In this document: positions 1 to 8,122 of the stretch, one piece after another
Layout of the letters: each line of letters opens with the position of its first letter
Numbering within the stretch: the first letter of the stretch is position 1
From: Pseudoxanthomonas sp. 3HH-4
GTDB taxonomy: Bacteria > Pseudomonadota > Gammaproteobacteria > Xanthomonadales > Xanthomonadaceae
NCBI RefSeq assembly: GCF_006716465.1
Contig: NZ_VFPB01000001.1
Coordinates: forward strand, 78,483 to 142,482
Direction of reading: 5' to 3'
Length of the DNA: 64,000 nucleotides
Made by a program: the position numbers and the translations under genes
Notes under the pieces: generated by a model
What the model was told of the DNA's origin: nothing
The model's database searches: none
Seen by the model: only the letters and a program-made list of their open reading frames with translations

Positions 1-420
1 GTTGCCGCTGTTGGTCACCAGGTAGCTGTACGACAGCACGTCACCCACCGCCGCATAGCTCGGCGTGGTCGTCGTCTTGTCGATCGTCAGCGCAGGCGTC
101 TGCGTCGCCGTCACCGTCACCGTGTCCGGCGGCGAGATCGTCGTGCCATCGCTGGCGCTGGCGATGTTCGTCACCGTGCCCGCATCCAGGTCCGCCTGCG
201 TCACCGTGTACGTCGCCGTGCACGTGATCGACTGCGTCGGCGCCAGGCCACCGGCCGGCAGCGCCGGGCAGGTCACCGTCGCGATCCGGTCGTCGGTCAC
301 CGTGATGGCCGCCGTGATCGTCGTGTTGCCGCTGTTGGTCACCAGGTAGCTGTACGACAGCACGTCACCCACCGCCGCATAGCTCGGCGTGGTCGTCGTC
401 TTGTCGATCGTCAGCGCAGG
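1..420 (-). repeat. 324-bp tandem repeat encoding DUF11-type domains
   Basis: Bases 1-96 match 325-420 without a mismatch, so the period is 324 bp (108 codons, in frame). Copies this alike at DNA level suggest recent duplication or gene conversion, and copy number may vary between strains. Confidence 0.9.
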
Positions 421-1797
421 TGCGGGCTGGAAGGTGTTGACGATGGTGCAAGTTGCGGACTGCCCGTTAGCCAATGTCAGCTGGTTGCCCGACAGGGTGC
501 CGGCCGTGCAGTTCCAACTGCTCCCGACATAGTCGGCGGGACCGCCGGACTCGGACAACGTATAGGTCCCTGCGGAAACCTGACCGGTCGCACCGCCTGC
601 TCCGCTGATGGACGTCGGGCCGGTCGCTGTCAGGGTCCAGCTGGCCGGGGATGCCGTTCCGCCGCCGGTGTTGTCCACCGTCTTGACCAGCGTCAGCTGA
701 GCAGCCTGGTCGTTGTTGGTGATCGTGCAGGTCGCGCTCTGGCCATTGACCAAGGTCAGCTGGCTGCCCGACAGGGTGCCGGCCGTGCAGCTCCACGCAC
801 CAGCGGTATAGCCGGCCGCCGTCACTTCCGACAGTGTGTACACGCCGGCGTTGATCGACCGGTTGGTCACCGCGCCTGTGCCGCTCACGCCGGTGATCGT
901 CCTCGGACCGGTCGCCGTCAGCGGGAAGTCCGCCACCGTGGCCGTGCCGCCATTGTCGTTGACCACCGTCTTGACCAGCGTCAGTGTCGCGGGCTGGTCG
1001 TTGTTGGTGATCGTGCAGGTCGCGCTCTGGCCGTTGGCCAGGGTCAGCTGGCTGCCCGACAAGGTGCCGGCCGTGCAACTCCACGCGCCGGCGGTGTAGC
1101 CGGCCGCCGTCACTTCCGACAGCGTGTACACGCCGGCGTTGACTGATCGGTTGGTCACCGCAGCCGTGCCGCTCACGCCGGTGATCGTCGTCGGACCGGT
1201 CGCCGTCAGCGGGAAGCTGGTGACCGTGGCGGTGCCGCCATTGTCATTGACCACCGTCTTGACCAGCGTCAGCGTCGCGGGACGGTCGTTGTTGGTGATC
1301 GTGCAGGTCGCGACATCATTGCCGACCAGGCTGATGCTGTTCGCGGATACTGCTGCGCCACCATTCTTGACGCAGCTCCAGGTGCTGGCGGTGTAAGCCG
1401 TAGGTCCGCCTGTCTCCGACAGGGCATAGTTCCCTGCGGGGACCGCTGCGCCGGTAACAGCCGCCGCGCCGGTAGTGCCTGAAATAGTCCTTGAGGTCCC
1501 CGTCGCGACCAGTGTCCACGCTGTGGCCGGAGCAGTGCCGCCGTTGTCGTTGACGACCTGCTTGACCAGGGTCAGGCGGGGCAACGCAAGTACACCAACC
1601 GTCACGGTAGAGGTGTTGTTCGCTGCGTTGCTGTCGACCACCGGAGAACCGGGAGGCAGGGCCACCGTAGCGGTGTTCTGGACCGAGGTCTGCGCATGCG
1701 CGGGCGCTAGAGCCGCCAGAGTGACCAACATCAAACCCGATGTGGTCACCATGTGGCGGCGAAGGGCCGCTTTGAAGAAGTAGGTCAGGCCGTGCAC
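1..1797 (-). CDS. Secreted repeat-rich surface protein (SpaA/prealbumin-like and DUF11 repeats), 3' end outside window
   Basis: 599 codons are visible and the frame is open to base 1. I chose the GTG start at 1797 because AAGGGA sits just upstream and it gives a good Sec signal: basic KAALRR, hydrophobic core, then APAHA-QT (cleavage near residue 36). After a short Asn/Thr-rich segment come four about 96-residue repeats (288-bp period, roughly residues 73-455), each holding LVKTVVNDNGG, TLSE and TCTITNND, typical of SpaA/prealbumin-like fold domains. From about residue 455 the protein changes to 108-residue DUF11-type repeats containing SYAAVGDVLSYSYLVTNSGN. The first 96 bases of the window are identical to 325-420. 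Related proteins are large surface or adhesion proteins built of Ig-like folds; a role in attachment is inference. The C-terminal sorting or anchoring signal is not in view. Function is unproven. Confidence 0.85.
   Translation of the reverse strand, partial: MHGLTYFFKAALRRHMVTTSGLMLVTLAALAPAHAQTSVQNTATVALPPGSPVVDSNAANNTSTVTVGVLALPRLTLVKQVVNDNGGTAPATAWTLVATGTSRTISGTTGAAAVTGAAVPAGNYALSETGGPTAYTASTWSCVKNGGAAVSANSISLVGNDVATCTITNNDRPATLTLVKTVVNDNGGTATVTSFPLTATGPTTITGVSGTAAVTNRSVNAGVYTLSEVTAAGYTAGAWSCTAGTLSGSQLTLANGQSATCTITNNDQPATLTLVKTVVNDNGGTATVADFPLTATGPRTITGVSGTGAVTNRSINAGVYTLSEVTAAGYTAGAWSCTAGTLSGSQLTLVNGQSATCTITNNDQAAQLTLVKTVDNTGGGTASPASWTLTATGPTSISGAGGATGQVSAGTYTLSESGGPADYVGSSWNCTAGTLSGNQLTLANGQSATCTIVNTFQPAPALTIDKTTTTPSYAAVGDVLSYSYLVTNSGNTTITAAITVTDDRIATVTCPALPAGGLAPTQSITCTATYTVTQADLDAGTVTNIASASDGTTISPPDTVTVTATQTPALTIDKTTTTPSYAAVGDVLSYSYLVTNSGN
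440..1600 (-). repeat. Four 288-bp repeats encoding SpaA/prealbumin-like domains
   Basis: The phase marker encoding SEVTAAGYTAGAWSC and VYTLSE recurs near 548, 836, 1124 and 1412, a constant spacing of 288 bp (96 codons). The two middle copies (about 720-1310) are much closer to each other than to the outer ones, consistent with recent internal duplication. Confidence 0.85.
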
Positions 1798-2200
1798 GGT
1801 AGTCCCTTGCGCTGAATCTGGACGAGCCAGCCGGGGACTGCCTCCCCCAAGGCTGTCTTGAAGTTGCCACCCCTCACCGCACCGCCCATTCGCCGCGGGG
1901 TTTTGGGGTCTACGTCACAATTCGCGGCCCACGCCCTAGAGAGGACACGAGATCCAGAAATGTGATGGCGATTACGTCTTTACGAAATCTTAGCGTCAAA
2001 TTGTAGACGGATAACACTACATTCATATACATGATCACACTTTTCACGTGCCGTACACCAGTTTTTTGACGCCTCCGGTCGGAGAACCGGGCAGGCGGGC
2101 CCGAGTGACGTGCAAGCGAAAGCGTCCCGCCACCCAGGAGGTGGCAGGTCAGGGAGATCGGCATCTGGGTGGGCAGGCCCGTCAGGGCCTGCGGCAGGCG
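1798..2200. other. 403-bp intergenic region: leader of the surface-protein gene and end of gntR
   Basis: Bases 1960-2050 are clearly richer in A+T than their surroundings and probably hold the promoter of the minus-strand surface-protein gene, although I cannot fix a convincing -35/-10 pair. A perfect hairpin, GCAGGCCC-gtca-GGGCCTGC, lies at 2173-2192 just past the stop codon of the gntR gene. It has no U-run but may serve as its terminator. A possible 84-residue minus-strand frame at 1910-2164 has no recognisable features and was not called. Confidence 0.5.
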
Positions 2201-2950
2201 TCAGTCGCTCTGCAGTTCGGCGACGAAGTCGTAGGCATCGCCGCGATAATAGGACCGGGTGGACTCCACGACCCGGCCGTCCTCCAGGAAGGCCCGGCGC
2301 TCGACCAGCAGGCCCGGGGCGCCGACCGGCAGTTCGAGGTGGCGGGCCGCCTCCTCATCCAGCGCCACGGCCCGCAGACGCTGCAGGGCCCGCCTGGGCC
2401 GGTGGCCATAGGCGTCCAGCGCCTCATACAAGGAGGTCGTCACGCTGTCCGGCTCGGGCAGCAGCGCATACGGCACCAGGGTGCGCTCGATGGCGATCGG
2501 CGCCCCGTCCACGTGGCGCAGGCGGTACATGCGCACCACGCCGCTGCCGGGTGACAGGTTCAGCGCCATCGACTCTTCCGGGGTCACTTCACCCACCGAG
2601 CGCTCCAGGAACTTCACCTGCGGATTGAGCCCGCGCTCGCGCAGGTCGTCGGTGAAGCTGGTCAGGCGGGAGAACTGGCGCAGGATGCGCTCGGCCACGA
2701 ACGTGCCGGCGCCTTGACGCTGCACGAGCAGACCACTTTCGATCAGCCCGGCCAGCGCCTTGCGAATGGTCACCCGCGAGAGATCCAGCAACTGGGCCAG
2801 GTCGCGCTCGCTGGGAAGCGCCTGCCCCGGCTTCAGCACGCCCGCGTCCATCAGGTTCTGCAGCGCGCGGCGCAGGCGCAGGTAGGCCACGGCGCGGGTG
2901 GACTCCCCGGTCTGCAACCGCTGGTATTCCTCGAGCAGGTTCTTTTGCAT
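2201..2950 (-). CDS. GntR-family (HutC/UTRA) transcriptional regulator
   Basis: 249 aa. An N-terminal winged helix-turn-helix (about residues 20-85) contains LPSERDLAQLLDLSRVTIRK, the GntR signature. A UTRA effector domain follows (about 100-245, with RVVESTRSYYRGDAYDF near the end), which in the HutC subfamily binds small molecules such as sugar phosphates or urocanate. I start at ATG 2950 (MQKNLLEEYQ), where family similarity begins; an in-frame codon at 2989 would add 13 unlikely residues. It diverges from zwf, and the shared 124-bp gap holds two copies of a TGGTA-type direct-repeat element, so it probably controls itself and zwf-pgl. An effector such as glucose- or N-acetylglucosamine-6-phosphate is inference. 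Confidence 0.88.
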   Translation of the reverse strand: MQKNLLEEYQRLQTGESTRAVAYLRLRRALQNLMDAGVLKPGQALPSERDLAQLLDLSRVTIRKALAGLIESGLLVQRQGAGTFVAERILRQFSRLTSFTDDLRERGLNPQVKFLERSVGEVTPEESMALNLSPGSGVVRMYRLRHVDGAPIAIERTLVPYALLPEPDSVTTSLYEALDAYGHRPRRALQRLRAVALDEEAARHLELPVGAPGLLVERRAFLEDGRVVESTRSYYRGDAYDFVAELQSD

Positions 2951-2960
2951 GAAAATCAAG

Positions 2961-3038
2961 ATACCAGTGCCGTACCAATATCGCAACAATCCTTTTATAC
3001 GTCGGACCTGTTGGCGTCACGTGGTACCGCGGTGGTAT
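2961..3038. promoter_or_regulatory. Divergent pair of 17-bp operator candidates between gntR and zwf
   Basis: On the plus strand 3022-3038 reads TGGTACCGCGGTGGTAT. On the minus strand 2977-2961 reads TGGTACGGCACTGGTAT. Each is a direct repeat of TGGTA with an 11-bp period, about one helical turn, and the two elements point outward in opposite directions. The form resembles the TGGTATT-N4-TGGTATT operator I recall for GntR-type NagQ regulators. The upstream copy ends 10 bp before the gntR ATG. The downstream copy overlaps a possible zwf -10 (TATTGT, 3036-3041). Confidence 0.65.
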
Positions 3039-3074
3039 TGTAATTGCTCATTCCCGTTGCACCGAGACACCCCC

Positions 3075-4553
3075 GTGACTGCGAAGACCCTGCCCGTCGA
3101 TATCTTCGATCTCGTCATCTTCGGTGGCACCGGCGACCTGGCGCTGCGCAAGCTGCTGCCCGGCCTGCTGCGCCGCTACGCCGACGGCCAGATCCCCGAA
3201 GACAGCCGCATCCTGGGCGTGGCCCGCGACAAGCAGGGCGATGCGGAGTACCGCGCGAAGGTCGGTGATGCATTGGCCCGCGCCTGCGGCAACGACGAAT
3301 CGCTGAAGGCCAGGCTGCCGGCGTTCCTCGAAAAGTTGGGCTATCAGGCCCTAGATGCCACCAAGGACGAGGGTTGGGACGACTTCGCTGCCCGCCTGCA
3401 GACCACCGGCGACCGCATCCGCGTGTTCTACCTGTCCACCAGCCCCACGCTGTTCGTGAACATCTGCGACCGCCTGCGCACGCACGGCCTGAACACCGGC
3501 GGCGCCCGCGTGGTCATCGAGAAACCCATCGGCCACGACTCGGCCAGTGCCGCCGTCATCAATGACGCCGTCGGCAGCGCGTTCGCGGAAAGCCAGATCT
3601 TCCGCATCGACCACTACCTGGGCAAAGAGACCGTCCAGAACCTGCTGGCGCTGCGCTTCGCCAACATCCTGTTCGAGCCGCTGTGGAATGCCAGCCGCAT
3701 CGACCACGTGCAGATCACCGTGGCCGAGACCGTCGGCCTGGAGAAGCGCGCCGGCTACTACGACACCTCCGGCGCGCTGCGCGACATGGTGCAGAATCAT
3801 CTGCTGCAGTTGCTGTGCATGGTGGCGATGGAACCGCCGGCCGCGCTGCAGGCCGACGCCGTGCGCGACGAGAAACTGAAGGTGCTGCGCTCGCTGCGCC
3901 CGATCACCGCCGAAGACGCCGGCCAACTGACCGTGCGTGGCCAGTACCGCGCCGGCGCCAGCAACGGCGCCGCCGTGCCCGGCTACCTGGACGAACTGGG
4001 CCGCGACGATTCGCGCACCGAGACCTTCGTGGCCATCAAGGCCGAAGTGGACAACTGGCGCTGGGCTGGCGTGCCGTTCTACCTGCGCACCGGCAAGCGC
4101 CTGTCCGAGCGCGTGTCGGAGATCGTCATCGCCTTCAAGCACGTGCCGCATTCCATCTTCGAGGACAGCGCCGGCCCCGTGATGGGCAACAAGCTGGTGC
4201 TGCGCCTGCAGCCGGACGAAGGCGTCAAGCTGTGGCTGATGATCAAGGACCCGGGGCCCGGCGGCCTGCGCCTGCAGCATGTGCCGCTGGACATGAGCTT
4301 CGCCGAAGCCTTCGGCGTACACCAGCCGGAAGCCTACGAACGCCTGCTGATGGATGTGGTGCGCGGCAACCAGACGCTCTTCATGCGCCGCGACGAAGTG
4401 GAAGCGGCCTGGAAGTGGGTCGACCCGATCCTGGCCGCCTGGGAAAACCTGCGCGAAGCCCCCAAGCCCTACACCGCCGGCTCATGGGGCCCCAGCGCCG
4501 CGGTGGCCCTGGTCGAACGCGACGGCCGCACCTGGCACGAAGACACCGTCTGA
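3075..4553 (+). CDS. zwf: Glucose-6-phosphate 1-dehydrogenase
   Basis: 492 aa, normal for the family. It oxidises glucose-6-phosphate to 6-phosphogluconolactone with NADP+ (or NAD+), the entry to the Entner-Doudoroff and oxidative pentose phosphate routes in the cytoplasm. The Rossmann motif FGGTGDLALRKLLPGL is near residue 15, VVIEKPIGHD near 147, and the substrate and catalytic motif RIDHYLGKE near 177. The start is GTG 3075; the frame is open further upstream but that part lies in the regulatory region. pgl follows 87 bp later. Adjacent operator-like repeats suggest control by the divergent GntR regulator. Confidence 0.97.
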   Translation: MTAKTLPVDIFDLVIFGGTGDLALRKLLPGLLRRYADGQIPEDSRILGVARDKQGDAEYRAKVGDALARACGNDESLKARLPAFLEKLGYQALDATKDEGWDDFAARLQTTGDRIRVFYLSTSPTLFVNICDRLRTHGLNTGGARVVIEKPIGHDSASAAVINDAVGSAFAESQIFRIDHYLGKETVQNLLALRFANILFEPLWNASRIDHVQITVAETVGLEKRAGYYDTSGALRDMVQNHLLQLLCMVAMEPPAALQADAVRDEKLKVLRSLRPITAEDAGQLTVRGQYRAGASNGAAVPGYLDELGRDDSRTETFVAIKAEVDNWRWAGVPFYLRTGKRLSERVSEIVIAFKHVPHSIFEDSAGPVMGNKLVLRLQPDEGVKLWLMIKDPGPGGLRLQHVPLDMSFAEAFGVHQPEAYERLLMDVVRGNQTLFMRRDEVEAAWKWVDPILAAWENLREAPKPYTAGSWGPSAAVALVERDGRTWHEDTV

Positions 4554-4560
4554 CGCTGCC

Positions 4561-4580
4561 GGCCCCGCTCCCGCGGGGCC
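4561..4580 (+). other. Stem-loop between zwf and pgl
   Basis: Perfect 8-bp stem, GGCCCCGC-tccc-GCGGGGCC, 8 bp after the zwf stop codon and without a following T-run. It may limit read-through or protect the zwf transcript end. Confidence 0.5.
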
Positions 4581-4640
4581 TAGCTCCGGCCACCGGCCGG
4601 CCGGCCTTCCCCCGGGAAGCCCCCACTCCCGAGTCGCCCC

Positions 4641-5354
4641 ATGCCCCCCACCGATCTCTCGTTGCAGATCCAGCTGCACCCGTTCCCCGACGGCGACGCC
4701 GTCGCGACCGCGCTTGCCCAGGCGGTGACGGACGACCTGCGTACTGCGCTCGCCCAGCGCGGCCAAGCCAGCATCGCCCTGTCCGGCGGCACCACCCCGC
4801 GCCGCTTCCTGCAGGCACTGTCGCGGCAGCCGCTGGACTGGGCGAACGTCACCGTCACCCTGGTCGACGAACGCTGGGTACCCGACGGACACGAGCGCTC
4901 CAACGCCCGCCTGGTGAAGGAACACCTGCTCCAGAACGCCGCCGCCAGCGCGCGCTTCGTTCCACTCCACCGGCCCACCGCCACGCCGGACGACGCCCTC
5001 GCTGACGTCGCCGCCGACCTGCCGCCGGCGCTGGACGTGGTCGTGCTGGGCATGGGTGGCGACGGGCACACCGCCTCGTTCTTCCCCGGCGGCGACCGCC
5101 TCGCCGACGCGATGGACCCGGCCACGACCGCCGCCGTGCTGCCGATGCGCGCACCCGGTGCCGGCGAACCCCGCATCACCCTGACCCTTCCCATGCTGCG
5201 CGATGCCGGCCATCTGTACCTGCACATCGAAGGCGGCGAGAAGCGCCAGGTGCTCCAGCAGGCCCTGTCGGGCCACGGCGCGGGCGCCGGCTATCCGATC
5301 CGTACGCTGATGCAGGTGTTGCGCGCGCCATTGCAGGTCTATCTGGCGCAGTGA
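4641..5354 (+). CDS. pgl: 6-phosphogluconolactonase
   Basis: 237 aa. Hydrolyses 6-phosphogluconolactone, the product of the upstream Zwf, to 6-phosphogluconate. Family motifs are present: IALSGGTTPRRFLQAL (about residue 46), VTLVDERWVPDGHERSN (about 73, substrate contacts) and GMGGDGHTASFFPG (about 137, with the catalytic His region). ATG 4641 matches the usual N-terminus. It is co-directional with zwf and probably in one transcript. The next genes of the Entner-Doudoroff route (edd, eda) are not adjacent. Confidence 0.96.
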   Translation: MPPTDLSLQIQLHPFPDGDAVATALAQAVTDDLRTALAQRGQASIALSGGTTPRRFLQALSRQPLDWANVTVTLVDERWVPDGHERSNARLVKEHLLQNAAASARFVPLHRPTATPDDALADVAADLPPALDVVVLGMGGDGHTASFFPGGDRLADAMDPATTAAVLPMRAPGAGEPRITLTLPMLRDAGHLYLHIEGGEKRQVLQQALSGHGAGAGYPIRTLMQVLRAPLQVYLAQ

Positions 5355-5370
5355 TCGCGATGCGCCGGTG

Positions 5371-5401
5371 TTGAGGCAAAGACGGCCTCACTGCTTATAA
5401 T
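5371..5401 (+). promoter_or_regulatory. Promoter of the cytochrome c5 gene with an embedded palindrome
   Basis: A perfect -10 TATAAT (5396-5401) lies 19 bp after TTGAGG (5371-5376). The spacer holds the inverted repeat TGAGGC-N7-GCCTCA (5372-5390), placed where a bound repressor would block RNA polymerase. The leader to the GTG start is about 110 bp. Confidence 0.6.
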
Positions 5402-5520
5402 GCGTCCTTGCCCGCGGCGCTCCGGCGCCCGGTCCCGCCTGGATCGCGCAGCGCGTTGTCCGTCGGCCCCCGTTTTCGTAGCCATGCGCGGCCCCACGGC
5501 CGTGCTGCCAAAGGTGGAAA

Positions 5521-6039
5521 GTGCGTAACTACGACCTCGAATTCCTCAAGCATTTCTCGATGGTGATCGGCTTCCTGGTGCTGGTCACCGGTGGCCTGAT
5601 CGTCGGTGCGTACTTCCTGCACGACACCCTGCCGCCGGAAGTGAACCCCAAGGCCGTGCAGATCACCGAGGCGCGCATCGCCCCGGCCGGCGCCGTCTAT
5701 GCCGGTGAAACCGGTGCTGCTGCCCAGGCTGCCGCCGCGGCCGCCGCGCAGGCCGCCGCCGCCTCGCAGGTCGCCTACGGCGGTACGCTGGATGGTGGCG
5801 AGATCTACAAGAACCTGTGTGGCGCCTGCCACACCAACGGCGTGGGCAAGGCCCCGATGCTGACCGCCGCCAGCATGGGCGCACGCGCCGCCAAGGGCGT
5901 GGACACGCTGTACAAGCACGCCATCGAAGGCTTCACCGGCCCGGACGGCGGCATCATGCCCCCGAAGGGCGGCAACCCGGCCCTCACCGACGAGCAGGTG
6001 CACGCCACGGTCGACTGGATGCTGTCCAACAGCAAGTAA
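5521..6039 (+). CDS. Membrane-anchored cytochrome c5-family protein
   Basis: 172 aa. One N-terminal membrane segment (about residues 13-36) anchors it with the C-terminus in the periplasm. A Thr/Ala/Gln-rich linker with long alanine runs (about 60-85) leads to a class I cytochrome c domain. The haem attachment site CGACH is at about residues 100-104 and the distal Met ligand lies in GGIMPPKGGN at about 143. Such proteins pass electrons to terminal oxidases or periplasmic enzymes. The start is GTG 5521, with AAGGTGGAAA upstream. It has its own strong promoter and a terminator, so it is probably monocistronic. The partner enzyme is unknown. Confidence 0.92.
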   Translation: MRNYDLEFLKHFSMVIGFLVLVTGGLIVGAYFLHDTLPPEVNPKAVQITEARIAPAGAVYAGETGAAAQAAAAAAAQAAAASQVAYGGTLDGGEIYKNLCGACHTNGVGKAPMLTAASMGARAAKGVDTLYKHAIEGFTGPDGGIMPPKGGNPALTDEQVHATVDWMLSNSK

Positions 6040-6059
6040 GGCCTCGCGCCTTCCACGAA

Positions 6060-6083
6060 ACGCCGCCTCCGGGCGGCGTTTTT
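6060..6083 (+). terminator. Rho-independent terminator after the cytochrome c5 gene
   Basis: CGCCGCC-tccg-GGCGGCG stem followed directly by TTTTTG. Confidence 0.85.
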
Positions 6084-6111
6084 GTTTGTGTCGTGGGATC
6101 TCAACCGCTTT

Positions 6112-6300
6112 CCTTCTCCCCGCCTGCGGGGAGAAGGTGCCGAAGGCGGATGAGGGGCGAACGGAGACAGTTTGCGATAGAGCAGGTCCTCCCTCCGCGT
6201 TCGATATGCCACGACGATGTTGAGCCCCAGGGCGCCGTCGCCCCTCACCCGCCCGCCCGCCGGGCACCCTCTCCCCGCACGCGGGGCGAGGGGAAAACCT
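6112..6300. repeat. Inverted pair of REP-like elements, family A
   Basis: The left arm (about 6112-6161) contains CTTCTCCCC...GGGGAGAAGG and GGATGAGGGGCG. The right arm (about 6234-6300) is an inverted copy containing CGCCCCTCACCC and CCTCTCCCC. Each arm can fold by itself and the two can pair. Related pairs lie at 23124-23243 and 36522-36695. With the terminator it fills the gap between the cytochrome and nuclease genes. Confidence 0.8.
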
Positions 6301-6353
6301 TCCGTCACCCAATCCGTTTACCCTTGCCGCCTCGCTCCACAGGTCACCCACCG

Positions 6354-8084
6354 ATGACGTCGTCCCGCTCGCTGCTTACGCTCGCCCTGCTCGCCTCCCT
6401 CTCGCTGCCGGCCTGTGCGGCCGCGCCGAAGGAGCGCGTCATTCCCATCGGCCAGGTGCAGGGCGAAGGCACGCGCAGTCCGCTCGAAGATCAGACGGTC
6501 ATCGTGCAGGGCATCGTCACCGGCGTGTTCCTGGAAGGCCTCGGCGGCTTCTTCGTGCAGAACTCCGACGACGGCAACGCCAAGACCTCCGACGCGCTCT
6601 TCGTCGCCGTGGAAGGAGGCGCGGTGCCACCTTCGGTAGCCGTAGGACAGTCCGTCCGCATCCGCGGCATCGTGGGTGAACGCAAGGCGGGTGGCAGCGA
6701 CTCGCTGACCGCGCTGCACGCAGCCCGGATTGAGGTCCTTTCCATCCGGGCCAATGCTGCCCCGATCACCGTGCTGACCGCGCAGCCCGCCGACTGGGAA
6801 GCACTGGAAGGCATGCATGTCCGCATCGATGCCCCGCTCACGCTCACCGGCACCGATACGCTGGAGCGCTTCGGCGAACTCGCCACCAGTTTCGGTGGTC
6901 GCCTGTGGCAGCCGAGCGAACTCGCCACGCCCGGCAGCGCGGAAGCCAAGCGCCTCGCCGCCGACAACGCGCGCCGCAAACTGGTCCTGGACGACGGCAG
7001 CGCCAAGCGCGATCCCGCCGCCGTCTGGTACGTGAAGGATGGCCAGCCCCTGCGCACCGGCACCGTGCTGACCGGCGTGCAGGGCATCGTCGAACCCCGC
7101 CTCGGTGGCTGGCGCCTGCAGCTCACCGCCGCACCGGCGATCGCCGCGCCGGAACGCCCAGCTGCGCCGCAGGTCGCCGGCAACGTGCGCGTCGCCGCGT
7201 TCAATCTGGAAAACCTGTTCAACGGGGACGGCAAGGGTGGCGGCTTCCCCACCGAGCGCGGCGCGAAGACACCGGGGCAACTGACGGCGCAGCTGGCCAA
7301 GCTCACCGCGACCATCCGCGGCCTGAACCCCGACATCGCCGCGTTGATGGAACTGGAGAACGACGGCTACGGCGCCGACTCCAGCCTCGCGCAGCTGGTC
7401 GCCGCATTGAACACCGAGGGTGGCACGTGGCGCTTCGTCGACGCCAAACAGGGCCCCGGCCCCGACACCATCCGCGTCGGCATCATCTACCGCAGCGACA
7501 AGGTAAAGCCCACCGGCAAGCCCGCCACGCTGCAGGAAGGCCCGTTCGGCGAACGCAGCCGCAGCCCGCTGGCGCAGGCGTTCGTGCGCGGCACCGGCAA
7601 ACCCTTCGTCGTGGTCGCCAATCATCTGAAGTCCAAGGGCTGCTCCGAAGCCACCGGCCTGGACGCCGACCAGAAGGACGGCGCGGGCTGCTGGAATGCG
7701 CTGCGCCTGGATTCGGCACAGCGTCTCGACGCGTGGCTGAAGACCGATCCCACCCGCACTCGCAGCGACCGCATCGTCATGCTCGGCGACTTCAACGCCT
7801 ACGCGATGGAAGCGCCCGTACGCTGGCTGCGCGACGATGCCGGCTGGGTGGATGCGTTCAAGCAGGCCCGCATCGAACAACCCTACAGTTACGTTTACAG
7901 CGGCCTCACCGGTCGCCTCGACCACGCCCTGCTCAGCCCGTCACTGGCGAAGCAGCTGCGCGGCGCCGCCGAGTGGCACATCAACGCCGACGAGCAGGAC
8001 GCGCAGGGTTACGCCGACGGCGACCCCACGGTGCCGTTCCGCAGCTCCGACCATGATCCGCTGCTGCTGGGGCTTGATCTGTAA
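6354..8084 (+). CDS. Exported ExeM/NucH-like endonuclease/exonuclease/phosphatase-family protein
   Basis: 576 aa. The signal peptide runs to about residue 23 (LLASLSLPACAAAP); the Cys after SLPA could be a weak lipobox. An OB-fold, YhcR-like nucleic-acid-binding region (about 30-125) precedes a C-terminal EEP domain starting near VRVAAFNLENLFNGDG (about 278). Catalytic signatures are ALMELENDGYG (about 331), VVVANHLKSKG (about 419), MLGDFNAYAM (about 475) and FRSSDHDPLL (about 563). Relatives are extracellular DNases used for DNA scavenging or biofilm control; the exact substrate is not known here. ATG 6354 is chosen because the signal peptide starts there. It follows a terminator and repeats and so needs its own promoter. 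Confidence 0.9.
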   Translation: MTSSRSLLTLALLASLSLPACAAAPKERVIPIGQVQGEGTRSPLEDQTVIVQGIVTGVFLEGLGGFFVQNSDDGNAKTSDALFVAVEGGAVPPSVAVGQSVRIRGIVGERKAGGSDSLTALHAARIEVLSIRANAAPITVLTAQPADWEALEGMHVRIDAPLTLTGTDTLERFGELATSFGGRLWQPSELATPGSAEAKRLAADNARRKLVLDDGSAKRDPAAVWYVKDGQPLRTGTVLTGVQGIVEPRLGGWRLQLTAAPAIAAPERPAAPQVAGNVRVAAFNLENLFNGDGKGGGFPTERGAKTPGQLTAQLAKLTATIRGLNPDIAALMELENDGYGADSSLAQLVAALNTEGGTWRFVDAKQGPGPDTIRVGIIYRSDKVKPTGKPATLQEGPFGERSRSPLAQAFVRGTGKPFVVVANHLKSKGCSEATGLDADQKDGAGCWNALRLDSAQRLDAWLKTDPTRTRSDRIVMLGDFNAYAMEAPVRWLRDDAGWVDAFKQARIEQPYSYVYSGLTGRLDHALLSPSLAKQLRGAAEWHINADEQDAQGYADGDPTVPFRSSDHDPLLLGLDL

Positions 8085-8122
8085 GCTCCATTAGCCAGAC
8101 GCAGGTCTCCTATCAGGACGAG

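Noticed and set aside
1-1600. Regular direct repeats that could suggest a CRISPR array
   Set aside because: Periods of 324 and 288 bp are multiples of three and keep one reading frame; there are no short repeat-spacer units.
1910-2164. Possible 84-residue minus-strand gene downstream of gntR
   Set aside because: It covers the A+T-rich leader region, has no family features and no convincing ribosome-binding site.
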